Source: Bufo bufo (lineage: Eukaryota > Chordata > Amphibia > Anura > Bufonidae). Taken from it: a stretch of 64,000 nucleotides of DNA. A program made the translations under genes and the position numbers. This document shows positions 1-11,305 of this stretch, piece by piece. Numbering within the stretch: position 1 is the first letter of the stretch; each line of letters opens with the position of its first letter. The notes under the pieces were generated by a model. That model saw nothing but the letters and a program-made list of their open reading frames with translations. It had not been told where the DNA came from and searched no databases. The stretch is from positions 110,876,465-110,940,464 of the forward strand of contig NC_053392.1 of the NCBI RefSeq assembly GCF_905171765.1, in the 5' to 3' direction.

Positions 1-153
1 GAGGTGCCTGCTCAATGATTTGAGCAGGCACCTTGTTCCGATCACCGCCCGCCGGGGGGCAGTGATCGGAACAACACATGACGTACCAGTACGTCATGTG
101 TCCTTAAGGACTCGGGAAACATGCCGTACCGGTACGTCATGTGTCCTTAAGGG
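1..153. repeat. End of a TTAA-type MITE
   Basis: The segment contains a hairpin (positions 3-32, CTGCTCAA/TTGAGCAG arms), a GATCACCGCCC/GGGCAGTGATC hairpin, and two palindromes of the form ACGTACCAGTACGT. It closes with TGTCCTTAAGGGGTT, a terminus I associate with amphibian piggyBac-like MITEs. The left part lies outside the window and the final TTAA is not intact. The family call is inference. Confidence 0.5.
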
Positions 154-262
154 GTTCAACTTTTTGGGGATCCCTGGTGTTGTCCGTGGCTGGGGGGAGG
201 ATACCGAGGATGACATTCTCCTGGGCGATTAGCAGGATTCATGGAGCTCCGCCGCTTCCAAT

Positions 263-928
263 TTAGTGCAAATGGCGGCCTTCATGCTCCAGTGTTTGAA
301 GAGGGATCCCCGTATAGAAAGCATAAAGGGCAAGGACCAGTACTGGGAGGCAACGTACTTAGACCCCCGGTACAAAAACAAAATTGTGGACATGTTACCA
401 GCATCACAGAGGGCTGTCAGAATGCAGCATTTCCAGGCCTTTCTGCGAGAGATGCTGCATTCTGCTGTTGCGGGCGCTGGCAGAGGAATTTCCACCCACA
501 GAGAAACAGTTGCAGGTACCAATCCTACCGCGCATGCAAGAAGAGGGCGGTTTGAAGATGTGTTGGTCACTTCGGATAGGAGATCATTCTTGCAGCCAAC
601 CCATCGACAGCCGACCTCCGGATCCAGCCTCAGGGAACCCGTAGACCGACAGGTGTCCGACTACATCGGGTTAACGGCCGATGTGGACGCTCTGAGAAGC
701 AAGGAACCTCTGGACTACTGGGTGTGCAGTCTTGACCTGTGACCAGAGCTGGCACAATTTCCAATGGAACTCTTGGCTTGCCCCACGTCGAATATCCTCT
801 CCGAAAGGACGTTCAGTGCATCAGGGGGGATTGTGACCGATAAGCGCACTCGCCTAGCTCACGACAGTGTGGACTACCTTGACTACCTTACATTTCTAAA
901 AATGTATGAGGCATGGATCTCGGAGTAA
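263..928 (+). pseudogene. hAT (ZBED-like) transposase C-terminal fragment
   Basis: The first piece (266-742) reads FMLQCLKRDPRIESIKGKDQYW and then YLDPRYKNK, the conserved block near the C-terminal third of hAT transposases. After a stop at 740-742 the frame shifts. The hAT dimerisation domain is then readable from about 744 to the stop at 926-928, including MELLACPTSNILSERTFS, SASGGIVTDKRTRL and LTFLKMYEAW. LACP..S..SER.FS is the signature of this dimerisation region. The catalytic half is absent. It parallels the hAT C-terminus at 31053-31877 but is clearly a different subfamily. Non-functional. Confidence 0.8.
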
Positions 929-1060
929 TTCAACACTTGTGACTACCACATGTAATTGAATTTCCTTATGCCAGCCCACACATATCTGCCACCACCCAGA
1001 ACTAAGAATTGTCCTTGTCTTTTGTATATACAGCGGCATAAAAGGCCTTGTCTGTCAGCT

Positions 1061-1510
1061 GAATGCCTAATTTTTTGTGCCTCTACTTCAGTGGCCTACA
1101 GTAAAATTTTTATCCAGTGACTGCCTAATGTACCTCCAGCCACATAATCACTTGTTCTTTTCTGTCAGGTGAATGCCTAATTTTTGGGGCCTGTACTGGC
1201 CTACAGTAAAATGTTTATCCAGTGACCGCCTAATGTACCTCCAGCCACATCATCACAAGTTCTTTTCTGTTCGGTGAATGCCTATTTTTGGGGGCCTGTA
1301 CTCCAGTGGCCTACAGTAAAATGTTTAGGCAGTGACTGCCTAATGTACCTCCAGCCACATCATTACAAGTTCTTTTCTGTCAGGGGAATGCCTAATTTTT
1401 GGGGCCTGTACTGGCCTACAGTAAAATTGTTATTCAGTGACCGCCTAATGTACCTCCAGCCACATCGTCACAAGTTCTTTTCTGTCAAGTGAATGCCTAA
1501 ATTTTGGGGC
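1061..1510. repeat. ~107 bp tandem array, about 4 copies
   Basis: The unit starts GAATGCCTAATTTTTGGGGC and includes CCTACAGTAAAAT and CCAGCCACATCATCAC. Starts near 1061, 1171, 1276 and 1387 give periods of 105-111 bp. It lies just downstream of the hAT stop codon, the same position occupied by arrays in the two other hAT copies of the window. Confidence 0.85.
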
Positions 1511-1779
1511 TTGTACTCCCGTGGCCTAAAATAAAATTTTTCTAGGCTCCAGCAGAGTACATTTTTGAGAGTTTCCCTTAAAGACGCATAAAAATGGCCA
1601 CTGTTTTGCCAATGATCCCCCTCTAGTATTTCACTGTCCATGTTGTGGGACTATTCGTTCACTTCTAGTAAGTATTTGGTGGCTGCAAATAAGACCTGAA
1701 GGTCTTGCCATTAAAGTCAATGGGGCCCGCCGCGTTCGCGCGTTCGCGAACCGTCCGGGATGAAGTTCGTCCATTACTA

Positions 1780-2289
1780 ACAGTAATGTCCTTGCAGCAT
1801 AATAATTCTCTGATAAGGTAGTAAGCCTATCTGCAGTCCTATGAAGATCACAAATGAGTCATCATGCCCCTGCTTCGATGTTGCATATTAAAACATGACA
1901 TTAGGAATAATCAGTAGTTTCATTGCTATCAAGATTGCCTGCTGTCACCACTAGCTGAGCCAATGCCTAGGAATCTGAACAATAGATCTGTATTTAGTGG
2001 TTAGTCATTGCCACTGCTCGGCCTAGTGATGGGTGCAGGTAGCCACAATGTTCTCATTTTACTCTATGACTGTTTTAAGGGAAGCAGAGGAATTGGGAGC
2101 TGTGTATCAGGAAATCCCCATATTAACTAACCACCACCAAATGCTTGATCTAAAATGTAAGTGGAGTGGAACTCAATTTTTTAAAAGGCAGAGTTTCAGC
2201 AATTTACCCGTAATGACTTCCTATCCACCCAGCAGTTGTCTTTCCATTCTGGATAATTGTGTTGAGGAATATCAGGAGCTGATTAGTTG
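1780..2289. other. Unassigned intergenic sequence
   Basis: AT-rich, low-complexity-poor sequence with no recognised coding, RNA or transposon signature. The open frame at 2033-2443 has no recognisable domain and runs into LTR-like sequence, so I do not call it a gene. Confidence 0.4.
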
Positions 2290-2900
2290 TCTGAAGATTA
2301 CCAGGTTGACCAGCCAAGCTGTGACTGATTGGCCTATGAGAGAGAGAGAGGATGCAGAGCCAATCAGGGTTCTGCTCAGCATGCAATCAGAAGGCTGGGT
2401 GGAGAACTTAAACCAAGCAGTGATTCTAAACATCTGCCTGTGATTTTGTATCCTGGTGCTTTACTGAGTAATATCTTTCTCCAGCATATTGACCCTCCTG
2501 GTGAAATGACTATTGGCTCGTTTCTGTATTAACCCTGTGTCTGCTGTTCCTGCTTATATTGATTTTCCCTGCATACTGACCTTGGATCGTCTCTGGATTA
2601 ACCCCTTGTTCACTGCATGGGATGTGCCTGTCTCTCCTGGTTTTTACCCTGCTTGCCAACTTCTCTTTGTAATTCCCTGGTCATCCTGGTAGGGCTGCCA
2701 CTAGTGTGCCTGCACCAGATTTCTGTTACCTACTACGAAGATGTAACCTGGGTACCTAGCAGCAAAGTTAATTTGGCCTTGCAGCAGGCTCTGGTGAAGA
2801 AATTAGTGGTATCTTTAACTCCCTACTACCTATAGTGGTTTTGGAAAGCTGGTAGCAGTTTTGGGGTTCACTGGCTGTGGTCTGAACAGTGAACTTAATA
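2290..2900 (+). repeat. Possible LTR-like repeat fragment
   Basis: The stretch combines a GAATCAGAAG-type motif, CTGCCTGTGATTTTGTATCC and CCTTGGATCGTCTCTGGATT with a C/T-rich body, a composition I associate with amphibian Gypsy-type LTRs. No partner LTR, TG..CA boundary or target duplication was found. This is a resemblance only. Confidence 0.25.
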
Positions 2901-4160
2901 CTCCCTAACAAAGAGTCTCTATAGGGTAACTTCTCCCAAATCTAACAGTGTAATGGAAAACTAGGAATTCAAATAGGTATGAGTATAGTTAATATGGTAA
3001 AGGAGTGATTATTTAAACATAAAGGCTCTCTGTAGCAGAGAGTATGGGTGACCAAGTGTGGGTGCCTATGAGCCAATATCAATAGGAAGCTGGAATACAG
3101 GAGAGTGGACACATGGTTAATTAAACAAGCAGGGGTGGAGTTTTCAGTAATGTTTGTTGCGCAGTTGGACAGCAGTCGGACCACAGAAGTAAACGGTGCT
3201 ATGCACTTCTCTATTTTTCTGTATAGACCCTTGGTCAAAACTTAGAGCATATAATATTGTATTGTGTGACAGCTGTCCCCAGCAGTCGCAAAGTTTACGT
3301 CCTAAGCGGATATATGAGTTTCACTGCCATATTAATAAATGGCCATTTGTTATTTCTGCAATTTGAATGATTTTTAATATGGCCCTCTTAATAAGGCATA
3401 AGACTGAGAGGGAAGAAGATGGAGACATTTTTGGGGGGCGACCAGCTTCATGACATCTTAACCTGACCAGGCAATCAGGATTTTCCCTGTACAGTTAATG
3501 GCTATTTCAATCTTGAATAGCGGCCAAGTATGGGTCCCAAGGAAGCAAAGTTTGTACTACTTCTGTAATAATTGTACTACTACTCCCAAAGTTTGATGGA
3601 CATAAGGGAATATGTTCTACACTGTTCTTGATAGGATCTGCACTGCCGGAGGATGCTCTTACTTTATGACGAGGTGCAGACCTTGTCATAAATTAAGTGT
3701 ATCCTCTGACAGTCTATGGGCTTAGAATGAAATATACTCCAGAAAATATAGAGAAGACAAATCTCCTGCATAGTATTCCAGTTTCCAAGTGGATTGAACA
3801 TATGACAAACTCTGCCAGACTCTTCCTGGTGTTATCAGAGACTGTAATCAATTAGCTGAGTGCCCCCAAGGAGAGATACAACCGATAAGCATTGTGCCCT
3901 CATTGAGAGTCTGAAACAATTACACCTTTTGCAATCACTGAGAGACTGTTCCCAGTAGTAACCGCCACTGTGTCCATAAGAGACTCTGTGTAGCATTCTA
4001 TACACTGCCCCCTGTTGGAGTAAACTTTCTATTCAAATTCAACTGAAGCGTCCACAGCTTAATTGTACCATCCTCGTGTGGGGTCCCTGGATATGGTCGA
4101 GGGCCTCAATTCGAACTGACCTTCTTACACACTTTACCATAATTTCTCCAGTATTAAGAA
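2901..4160. other. Intergenic, nothing recognised
   Basis: No convincing gene, RNA or mobile element. One CTCF-like motif lies at 4003-4017 and is listed separately. Confidence 0.4.
4003..4017 (-). promoter_or_regulatory. CTCF-like motif
   Basis: The minus strand reads CCAACAGGGGGCAGT, close to the vertebrate CTCF core CCASYAGRKGGCRS. This is a single motif match with no occupancy evidence. Confidence 0.3.
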
Positions 4161-4164
4161 TCCA

Positions 4165-5455
4165 TATCTACTGTATATGGCACCCATCAATCAGTATTTG
4201 GCGGAAACAGATATATAGCACCCCTCAATCAGTGTTTGGCGGAAACAGGTATATGGCTCCCCTCAATCTGTATTTTGTGGAAGCAGGTGTATCGCAGCCC
4301 TAAATCAGTATTTGGTGGAAAAAGGTATATAGCAATAGCACTCCTCAATCAGTATTTTGTGGAAGAAGGTATATGGCACCCCTCAATCAGTATTTGCGGG
4401 AAACAGTTGTATAGCACCCCTTTAATCAGTATTTGGCGGAAACAGGTATATGGTAGCTCTCAATCAGTATTTTGTGGAAGCAGGTGTATCGCAGCCCTCA
4501 ATCAGTATTTGGTGGAAGAAGGTATATAGCAATAGCATCCCTCAATCAGTAGTTTATGGAAGAAGTTATATGGAACTTCTCAATCATTATTTGGCAGAAA
4601 CAGGTATATAGCACCCCTCATTCAGTATTTGGTGGAAACAGTTATATGGCACCCCGTAATCTGTATTTTGTGGAAGCAAGTGTATTGCAGCCCTCAATCA
4701 GTATTTGATGGAAGAAGGTATATAGTAAATGCACCCCTCAATCAGTATTTTGTGGAAGAAGGTATATGGAACCCCTCAATCAGTATTTTGCGAAAACAAG
4801 TATATAGCACCCCTCAATCAGAATTTGGCGGAAACAGGTATATGGTACCCCTCAATCGCTATTTTGTGGAAGCAGGTGTATTGCAGCCTTCAATTAGTAT
4901 TTGGTGAAAGAAGGTTTATAGCAATAGCAATCCTCAATCAGTATTTTGTGGAAGAAGCTATATGGTACTCCTCAATCAGTATTTGGAGGAAACAGGTATA
5001 TAGAACCCCTCAATCAGTATTTGGCGGAAACAGGAATATGGCACCCCTTAATCAGTATTTTGTGGAAGCAGATGCATTGCAGCCCTTAATTAGTATTTGG
5101 TATAAAAAGGTATATAGCAATAGCACCCCTCAATCAGTATTTTGTGGAAGAAGGTATATGGCACCCATCAATCAGTATTTGGCGTAAACACATATATAGT
5201 ACCCCTTAATCAGTATTTGGCGGAAACAGGTATATGGCACCTCTCAATCAGTATTTTGTGTAAGCAGGTGTATCTCAGCCCTCAATCAGTATTTGGTGGA
5301 AGAAGGTATATATCAATAGCATCCTTTAATCAGTAATTTGTGGAAGAAGGTATATGGCACCCTTCAATCATTTTTTAGCGGAAACAGGTATATAGCACCC
5401 CCCAATCAGTATTTGGCGTATTCAGGTATATGGCTATCCTCAATCAATATTTTGG
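4165..5455. repeat. Minisatellite with 196 bp higher-order repeat
   Basis: The basic unit is about 38-40 bp, with core CAATCAGTATTTGGCGGAAA followed by CAGGTATATGGCACCCCT. Variants recur in fixed order: GGCGGAAACAG, TTGTGGAAGCAGGTGTAT-CGCAGCC, GGTGGAAGAAG-AGCAATAGC, TTGTGGAAGAAG. The distinctive GTGTAT(C/T)GCAG variant falls near 4287, 4484, 4680, 4876, 5072 and 5268, a spacing of 196-197 bp, so five units form one higher-order repeat. Open frames of 60-150 codons across it are by-products of the repeat. Confidence 0.95.
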
Positions 5456-5459
5456 GTGC

Positions 5460-6090
5460 CAGATCTTGAAAGATGTTTACCGTTTCCCCCCTATACAATA
5501 CCTCCATTGTATTCGGGATTTTGATAAGACTGCCTCTTTGTCTTGGTAGTTGAGGAAGCGACAAATTATGTCACTTAGGGAATCTAATGGCTTTGGTTGC
5601 GGGCAGAGCACACAATGGGCCCTTTCCAGTATTATTGGTTAGTGGTAGTCAGGGCCTAGTAGATCTACGAAGATTGATTTAATCAACTCAGGTATCTTCG
5701 AGGCTGTGATGGACAGGACTCAGGTAATCCACAAAACCTTATATTGTTTCTTCTTCCTCCGTTTTCCTCATCTTCCAGGGCTGTGTGGACTGCCTTGAGG
5801 TGATCTTGGCATTTCTGCAGGCTCAGTGTGGTTGCAGAGTGAAAATCTTGCATGGCGAACTGCGCCGTCTCCAGAGCCTTGACTCTTCCCTCGATGTGTC
5901 TGATGCCTTGATGGAGAGAGGTGAGCTCGTTGACCACTGGTTCTAAGGCCTTAGACAGTGGCATTTTTAGGTATTTTCTAGATATTGGGAGACTCTTACG
6001 GCTCCCAGAGATTTCCACCTTACTTTCTCCCTCTTGCAAGTCAGGCCCACTCTTGTTGGTTTTACTGTGGGCGCCATTTTAGATTCTCTA
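5460..6090 (-). pseudogene. L1-type LINE ORF1 remnant
   Basis: On the minus strand 5683-6050 encodes a coiled-coil stretch (KALEPVVNELTSLHQGIRHI, then RVKALETAQ) and then ENGGRRNNIRFCGLPES. The RRNNIR..GLPE motif is the hallmark of the L1 ORF1 protein (Transposase_22) at the coiled-coil/RRM boundary. A frame change follows, and degraded ORF1 sequence continues to about 5470, ending in TMEVLYRGETVNIFQDLAP. That stretch matches the YRG..V.IF.D segment of the RRM/CTD part. No ORF2 is attached. Dead fragment, truncated at both sides. Confidence 0.75.
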
Positions 6091-6171
6091 GCTGCGCATA
6101 TGGCCGCAGCCTTTTTAATGAATTTGTCCATCTCTCCTCCGCTCACCGAAGGATTTTGTTGAAGGGAAGTG

Positions 6172-7200
6172 TGTAGTGTCCCACTACGTAAATGTGGGCA
6201 CTACACAAGGGTCAATTGGGCCACATTGTTCTCCACCTCCTGTGGAACATGGTCCTTGTATTTTATATTGCATTTTAATGCATATTGTCAATTTATTAAT
6301 GTTATCTCTTGTGTACCAGGCCTGTAGGGGTGTAATTCCTCCTCCTAGACAGTAGAGGGAGCTAGGGAACCCCCTAGTATAAATAGCCAGGTCCAGACCA
6401 GAGAGAGCAGTCAGTCAGAGTCTGTGTATTCCAGAAGTCAGTGTGCACCCTAGACAGAGGGTAGCTGGGATCCAGATTCTGATATGCAGCTAGATAGCCC
6501 AGGCTTCTAGTTGCCACCAGGAGAGGGGTTTACCTCCTGAGAAACCTGAAGTTCCTATAATAGAGGACAGTGCAGAGCCAAGGTGATTCCAGCCAAACAG
6601 AGAGCTGAAGGGCAGAAGGATCTATTTAAAGCAAGGAGACATATACCTGAGGAAGTTTCCCTAAACAAGGATAAAGCCAGCAATAGGGCATACGGGCCTT
6701 GGCATAAAGACAGACAGGATTCTGAGGAAAAGTGCAGCCTGATCTGTAAGTGTTTAACCCTCTGACTATCTTGCAAGAACATTGTACCTGCCAATTGATG
6801 TCAAGCCTGCATATTACTGCCTCTTACTTATGGAGCTTTTGACCAAAGACTGTAAATAGTTAACTGTTCAGTAAACAGAAATTTTGGTTCACTGCAACTT
6901 GTGTTCCTCCCTTATTACTATAATAAATCGGTGTGCCACTGTTATCGGCACTGGCGTCACGAACTTAAAGGGATCTTGCCACCGGTACATTAAACCTGCA
7001 ACACCCAGGGCACCTCATCTACCATCGGCCTGGTCCCTATACATTGAGAGTGCCCCAGAGGACTCCTGTGCCAGCCTCTCCATCCCTGCTGTACGCCTGC
7101 CCACGGTTTATGAAAAACTGTGAGTACCAAAGACACCCTCGGTCAGTGACTACCCCTGTGACCTCACCATTCGCCTCACCCTGCAGGGCTGCGTACTGCA
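6172..7200 (+). repeat. Probable solo LTR
   Basis: The segment opens TGTAGTGTCCCACTACG and could close TACTGCA at 7200, bracketed by the 4 bp repeat AGTG (6168-6171 and 7201-7204). Inside are a TATA box (TATAAATAG near 6378), a purine-rich transcribed-looking stretch and an AATAAA near 6921. TG..CA ends, TATA and polyadenylation signal in order fit an LTR about 1 kb long. No internal region or second LTR is present. A 4 bp duplication is weak evidence. Confidence 0.4.
6376..6386 (+). promoter_or_regulatory. TATA box of the LTR-like repeat
   Basis: GTATAAATAG sits about 205 bp into the LTR-like segment and is followed by a GA-rich region, the layout expected of an LTR U3/R boundary. Confidence 0.35.
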
Positions 7201-7204
7201 AGTG

Positions 7205-7744
7205 TCCCCGGACTTAGTGTTGCCGATTCTTACCATTTTACCTTTTACCAGGTAGAAAAGGGTCTGTAAAACAGAGCTCAGAAACACACAGCCATTCCTG
7301 TCCGGCACTGGCTCCGCCCCCTAAAATAGCTGTTTTTTTACCGCGATTCATCACAAATAAATTCGGATCTAATCAAATCTTTTTGGAAAACCGACTAAAT
7401 TGAATTTTTGAGAAATTTGCTCATCTCTTGTCATCAGTCAATGGGATCTGGACCTGTCCTGTCTCAGTGAATATGTTCTTTGATGACTTTTATAAATAAA
7501 GTGGCACCGTATTTTTATATGTTGTTTTGGCTGATAGAAGTGCAGACCTTTTGTCCTAACAAAGAAGCATAATCTGATAGATTTATTTAAGAATGGAAGC
7601 CATGATGCTGGCATGAGTATAGTCTAATATGTTGGTCACCTCACTGCATGAAGCAGTAAATCTTTTGACATGACCTTGCTTCCAGATCATACTTTCTACC
7701 CAATCTGTTCTTCTGTGTGCTATCTCTCTGTTACAAATTTAAGA
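7205..7744. other. Intergenic, nothing recognised
   Basis: No open frame, RNA or repeat signature that I can support. Confidence 0.4.
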
Positions 7745-8411
7745 TATTATGGAACATATGGCAGCACAACATTCCACATACAAACAATAAAACTGGGAAA
7801 TAGGGATTATACTAAATTGAAATGGTATTATACCTACTATAAATAAAAAAAAAATAGAAGCTCTTTGTACACATTTTTCATCAAACGTGTGTCGAGCCCA
7901 TCTACCAGGCGTCAAGGTGGCTTCTGCAGATGGGCCCCTAACACTAACAGAACTGCCTTTCCTGTGCTTGACCTAAGCTTACAATGTTCAGTGTGGTGTA
8001 GGAACTAGCTACATTTATACTCTGCTCAGAAGCCCTGGGCAGATGGGCAGGGAGTACTAAGCCTACAATGTTTATCTGCACAGGGCTTCTGAGCAGAGTA
8101 TAAATGTAGGCTTAGGTCAAGCCCTGGAGAGGCAGTTCCTGTTAGTGTTATGGACCCATCTGCAGAAGCCACCTTGACACCTGGTAGATGGGCCCAACAC
8201 ATGTTTGATCAAAAATGTGCGCAAAGAGCTTCTATTATTATTATTTTTTTTTCATTTATAGAAGGTATAATACCACTTTCATTTAGTATAAGCCCTATTT
8301 CTCAGTTTTATTGTTTGTATGTGAATGTCCTGCATGCTAGCTTTATGGATGTGCACCTGCGACGATGGATGTGCTAGTCTAAATTTTCTTGTAGTATTAT
8401 GGAACATATGG
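7745..8411. repeat. Palindromic element between 17 bp direct repeats
   Basis: The 17 bp sequence TATTATGGAACATATGG occurs at 7745-7761 and 8395-8411. Between them is an imperfect palindrome. Left-arm motifs ACATACAAACAATAAAACTG, AATAGAAGCTCTTTG, GGCTTCTGCAGATGGGCC and ATACTCTGCTCAGAAGCCCT reappear reverse-complemented in mirror order, with the centre near 8045. No reading frame of interest. A 17 bp duplication is longer than hAT, Tc1 or piggyBac produce. Confidence 0.8.
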
Positions 8412-8819
8412 ACATATTTCTACTGACATTCATTCCTGAGTATGTTTTCTGCTAACTAAAGCACATCATGTGTAATCATCAAGATGAAGATGAGTCTTCA
8501 CCATCCAAAGATAATACCCAAGTGTCACTTTTATGAATCTAAAACATGCTACCCAAAAATTTCACTGTGAGCAACAATCAATAAAACATCATGTTTTAAC
8601 ATCTGCTCCTTATGTGACAAGTTATGAACTCTTGCCTTTAATTATATGAGAGTTTTGCAATGGTTCTGCATGAGGAAGCATACTCTGGTAACATATGTTG
8701 AAATCTCGATTTTGTGTTTGGAATCTCGATTTTGTCTTGTACAGCTTCTTATTGGCTCATTAAATTATTATGAACTGGTTCTAGGCTTTTAGCTTCATTT
8801 ACTGAGCGCTGAATATATA

Positions 8820-9290
8820 ACGAGTAATGTCCAAGATTCCACTACACAAGTGGATGCACAGTCATATAAACAGGATTTAGGATCTATTTGGGTTATTATT
8901 ATGCAAATCTAAGTCGTTAATCACCGAGGCAGATGCTATGAGTTAATTTCAAAGGTGTCTTTGAATTCGGAGGCAAATATATTATTGATTTGTTTTTTAA
9001 CTGACTTACATGCCATTAAAAGAAAACTCAGGCTTTGAAGGGGAAAAAAAAAAAATAGCATGATAAGAATTATTGCCCATAAAGCTGGTAATTAACATGG
9101 CGTTAAATGTCCTTTTAATTCTCTTTCTAATGCTAAGATGCAAAGTAAATTGGTCCAATTTGCTCCTTCCTGCTAATAATTTTAAATGCTATCAGATGGA
9201 ATGCAGATTTATGCAAATGAAGACTATTAAGAACAGAACAAATAAATGTCTGTTTTCAAATTGAGGCTTCTTCATTTTAGCAGCTTGCAA
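8820..9290. promoter_or_regulatory. Candidate conserved non-coding/enhancer-like sequence
   Basis: This low-copy, AT-rich segment has no repeat signature. It contains two octamer POU sites ATGCAAAT (8901-8908 and 9211-9218), homeodomain-type cores (GGTAATTAAC near 9088; TTAATTT near 8943) and CTTTGAA-type motifs. Composition and motif density resemble vertebrate developmental enhancers. Conservation cannot be seen from one sequence, so this is inference. Confidence 0.3.
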
Positions 9291-9649
9291 CTTGGCAGGA
9301 TAAAAAAACAGGTTAAAGGGAAATCTGCAAGACTTACATGAAACATTAAGGCTGGACGTACACATTAGACACTGCATGCAGGGCCGGCGCCACCTGTAAG
9401 GCGACCTAGGCAGCCGCCTAGGGCGCAATTTAGCAGGGAGCGCTGGCCCCGTGCGGTTTAAAAAAAGCATTGCCGCAAGTTTTTTTTTAAAGTACGGCGG
9501 CGTGCCCTCCCCTGCACAGCCTGAAGAGAGGGACTGACAGGAGGGAAGCGCCTCTAATATAGCGTGGCCGAGCTCTGTTCGGTCCGCGGTACAGGAGCTT
9601 TTGTTTCCTGTACCCGTCCGGACTGACAGGAAGTGCTCACTTAGTGGAA

Positions 9650-10866
9650 GGAAATGAGAGAAAATGAGAGTGACAAGGGAGGGGGGGGGAATGAGAGTGA
9701 CAAGGGAGGGGGGATGATTGTGACAAGGGAGTGGGGGGGGAAATGAGAGTGACAAGGGAGTGGGCGAGGAAATGAGAGTGACAAGGGAGGGGGGGAGGAA
9801 ATGAGAGTGACAAGGGAGGGGGGGAGGAAATGAGAGTGACAAGGGAGGGAGGGGGGGAAATGAGAGTGACAAGGGTGGGGGGAATGAGAGTGACAAGGGA
9901 GGGGGGGAGGAAATGAGAGTGACAAGGGTGTGGGGGGAATGAGAGTGACAAGGGAGGGGGGGAGGAAATGAGAGTGACAAGGGTGGGGGGGAGTGAGAGT
10001 GACAAGGGAGGGGGGGAGGAAATGAGAGTGACAAGGGAGGGGGGGAAATGAGAGTGACAAGGGAGGGGGGGAATGAGAGTGACAAGGGAGGGTGGGAGGA
10101 AATGAGAGTGACAAGGAAGAGGGGGGAGGAAATGAGAGTGACAAGGGAGAGGGGGGAGGAAATGAGAGTGACAAGGGAGTAGGGGGGGATGAGAGTGACA
10201 AGGGAGGGGGTGAGAGTGACAAGGGAGGGGGAATGAGAGTGACAAGGGAGGGGGAATGAGAGTGACAAGGGAGGGGGGAGAAGAGAGTGATAAGGGAGGG
10301 GGAGAAGAGAGTGATAAGGGGGGGGGGAGAAGAGAGTGACAATGGGGGGGAAGAGAGTGACAAGGGGGGGGAGAGTGACAAGGGGGGGAAAGAGAGTGAC
10401 AAGGGGGGAGAAGAGAGTGACAAGGGAGGGAGGGGAGAGGGGAGAAGAGAGTGACAGGGGGGGAGAAGAGAGTGACAAGGGGGAGGAAGAGAGTGACAAA
10501 GGGGGGGAGAAGAGAGTGACAAGGGGGGGAGAAGAGAGTGACAAGGGGGGGGGAGAGAGTGACAAGGGGGGAGAAGAGAGTGACAAGGGGGAGAAGAGAG
10601 TGACAAGGGGGGGAAGAGAGTGACAGGGGGGGAGAAGAGAGTGACAAGGGGGGAGAAGAGAGTGACAAGGGAGGGGGGGAGAAGAGAGTGACAAAAGAAG
10701 GGAGGGGGGAGAAGAGAGTGACAAGGGAGGGGGGGAGAAGAGAGTGACAAGGGAGGGGGGAGAAGAGAGTGACAAGGGAGGGGGGAGAAGAGAGTGACAA
10801 GGAAGGGGAGGGGGGAGAAGAGAGTGACAAGGGAGGGAGGGAGCGGGAGAAGAGAGTGACAAGAGA
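9650..10866. repeat. G/A-rich minisatellite
   Basis: Several tens of 23-29 bp units. In the left half the unit reads GAAATGAGAGTGACAAGGGA plus a G run; from about 10270 it changes to GAGAAGAGAGTGACAAGG plus G run. The plus strand is almost entirely purine. The minus strand has no stop codon in any frame, which generates three overlapping Ser/Pro/Leu frames of 397-556 codons. These are not genes. Confidence 0.95.
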
Positions 10867-11010
10867 GTCCCCAGAGCCAGACCAAGAGCCAGACTGCAGC
10901 CAGAGACCAGATCATCTTATTGTACTGGGGGTAAGTAGACAATGCAATATGTTTATTATTTAATTGTTTAGTTATTAATACTACATTGGAAACTAATTTA
11001 CCTCACATTA

Positions 11011-11305
11011 AGGCTCCATTCACACGTCCGCAACGTGTTTTGCGGATACACAGAGCCGCGGATCCGCAAAACACAGAAAGCGGCAATGTGCGTTCCGCAT
11101 TTTGCGGACCGCACATTGCCGGCACTAATAGAATATGTCTGTTCTTGTCCGCAATTGCGGACAAGAATAGGACATGTTCTATTTTTTTGCGGAACGGAAG
11201 TGCGGATTCGCAATTCCGTGTCCGGGCAGCACCATAGGAATGAATGGGTCCGCAATTCCGTTCCGCAAAATGCAGAACGAAATTGCGGACGAGTGAATGG
11301 AGCCT
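11011..11305. repeat. Palindromic MITE-like unit
   Basis: Perfectly mirrored ends AGGCTCCATTCAC (11011) and GTGAATGGAGCCT (to 11305) enclose many CCGCAA/TTGCGG blocks. The CTCCATTCA/TGAATGNAGC ends recur in the hairpins of the 190 bp array at 52990-54260, so the two are related families. Confidence 0.75.

Larger units (their letters stand above)
170..1779 (+). mobile_element. hAT transposon, 5'-truncated remnant
   Basis: This is a 3' portion of a hAT element. It holds the C-terminal transposase fragment, then a tandem array in the 3' non-coding part (1061-1510), then an end rich in GTTCGCGAAC motifs that closes at 1779 with CGTCCATTACTA. The inverse of that end, TAGTAATGGACG, resembles the TAGNGTTNAGCG ends of the larger hAT at 12976-34186. 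The 5' end is missing and joins MITE sequence near 155-170. No matching 8 bp duplication can be found because only one end is present. Confidence 0.6.

Noticed and set aside
2033..2443. 136-codon open frame
   Set aside because: No recognised domain, AT-rich chance-like composition, and it runs into an LTR-like repeat.
4076..5336. Plus-strand frames with ISIWRKQVY-type repeats
   Set aside because: Products of the ~39 bp minisatellite.
4165..5455. CRISPR-like regular repeats (also the 91-190 bp arrays)
   Set aside because: There are no unique spacers, the repeats are head-to-tail variants of one unit, and the genome is eukaryotic.
9192..10942. Three overlapping minus-strand frames of 397-556 codons rich in Ser, Pro and Leu
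   Set aside because: They are translations of the G/A-rich minisatellite, open in all three frames because the repeat lacks stop trinucleotides on that strand.
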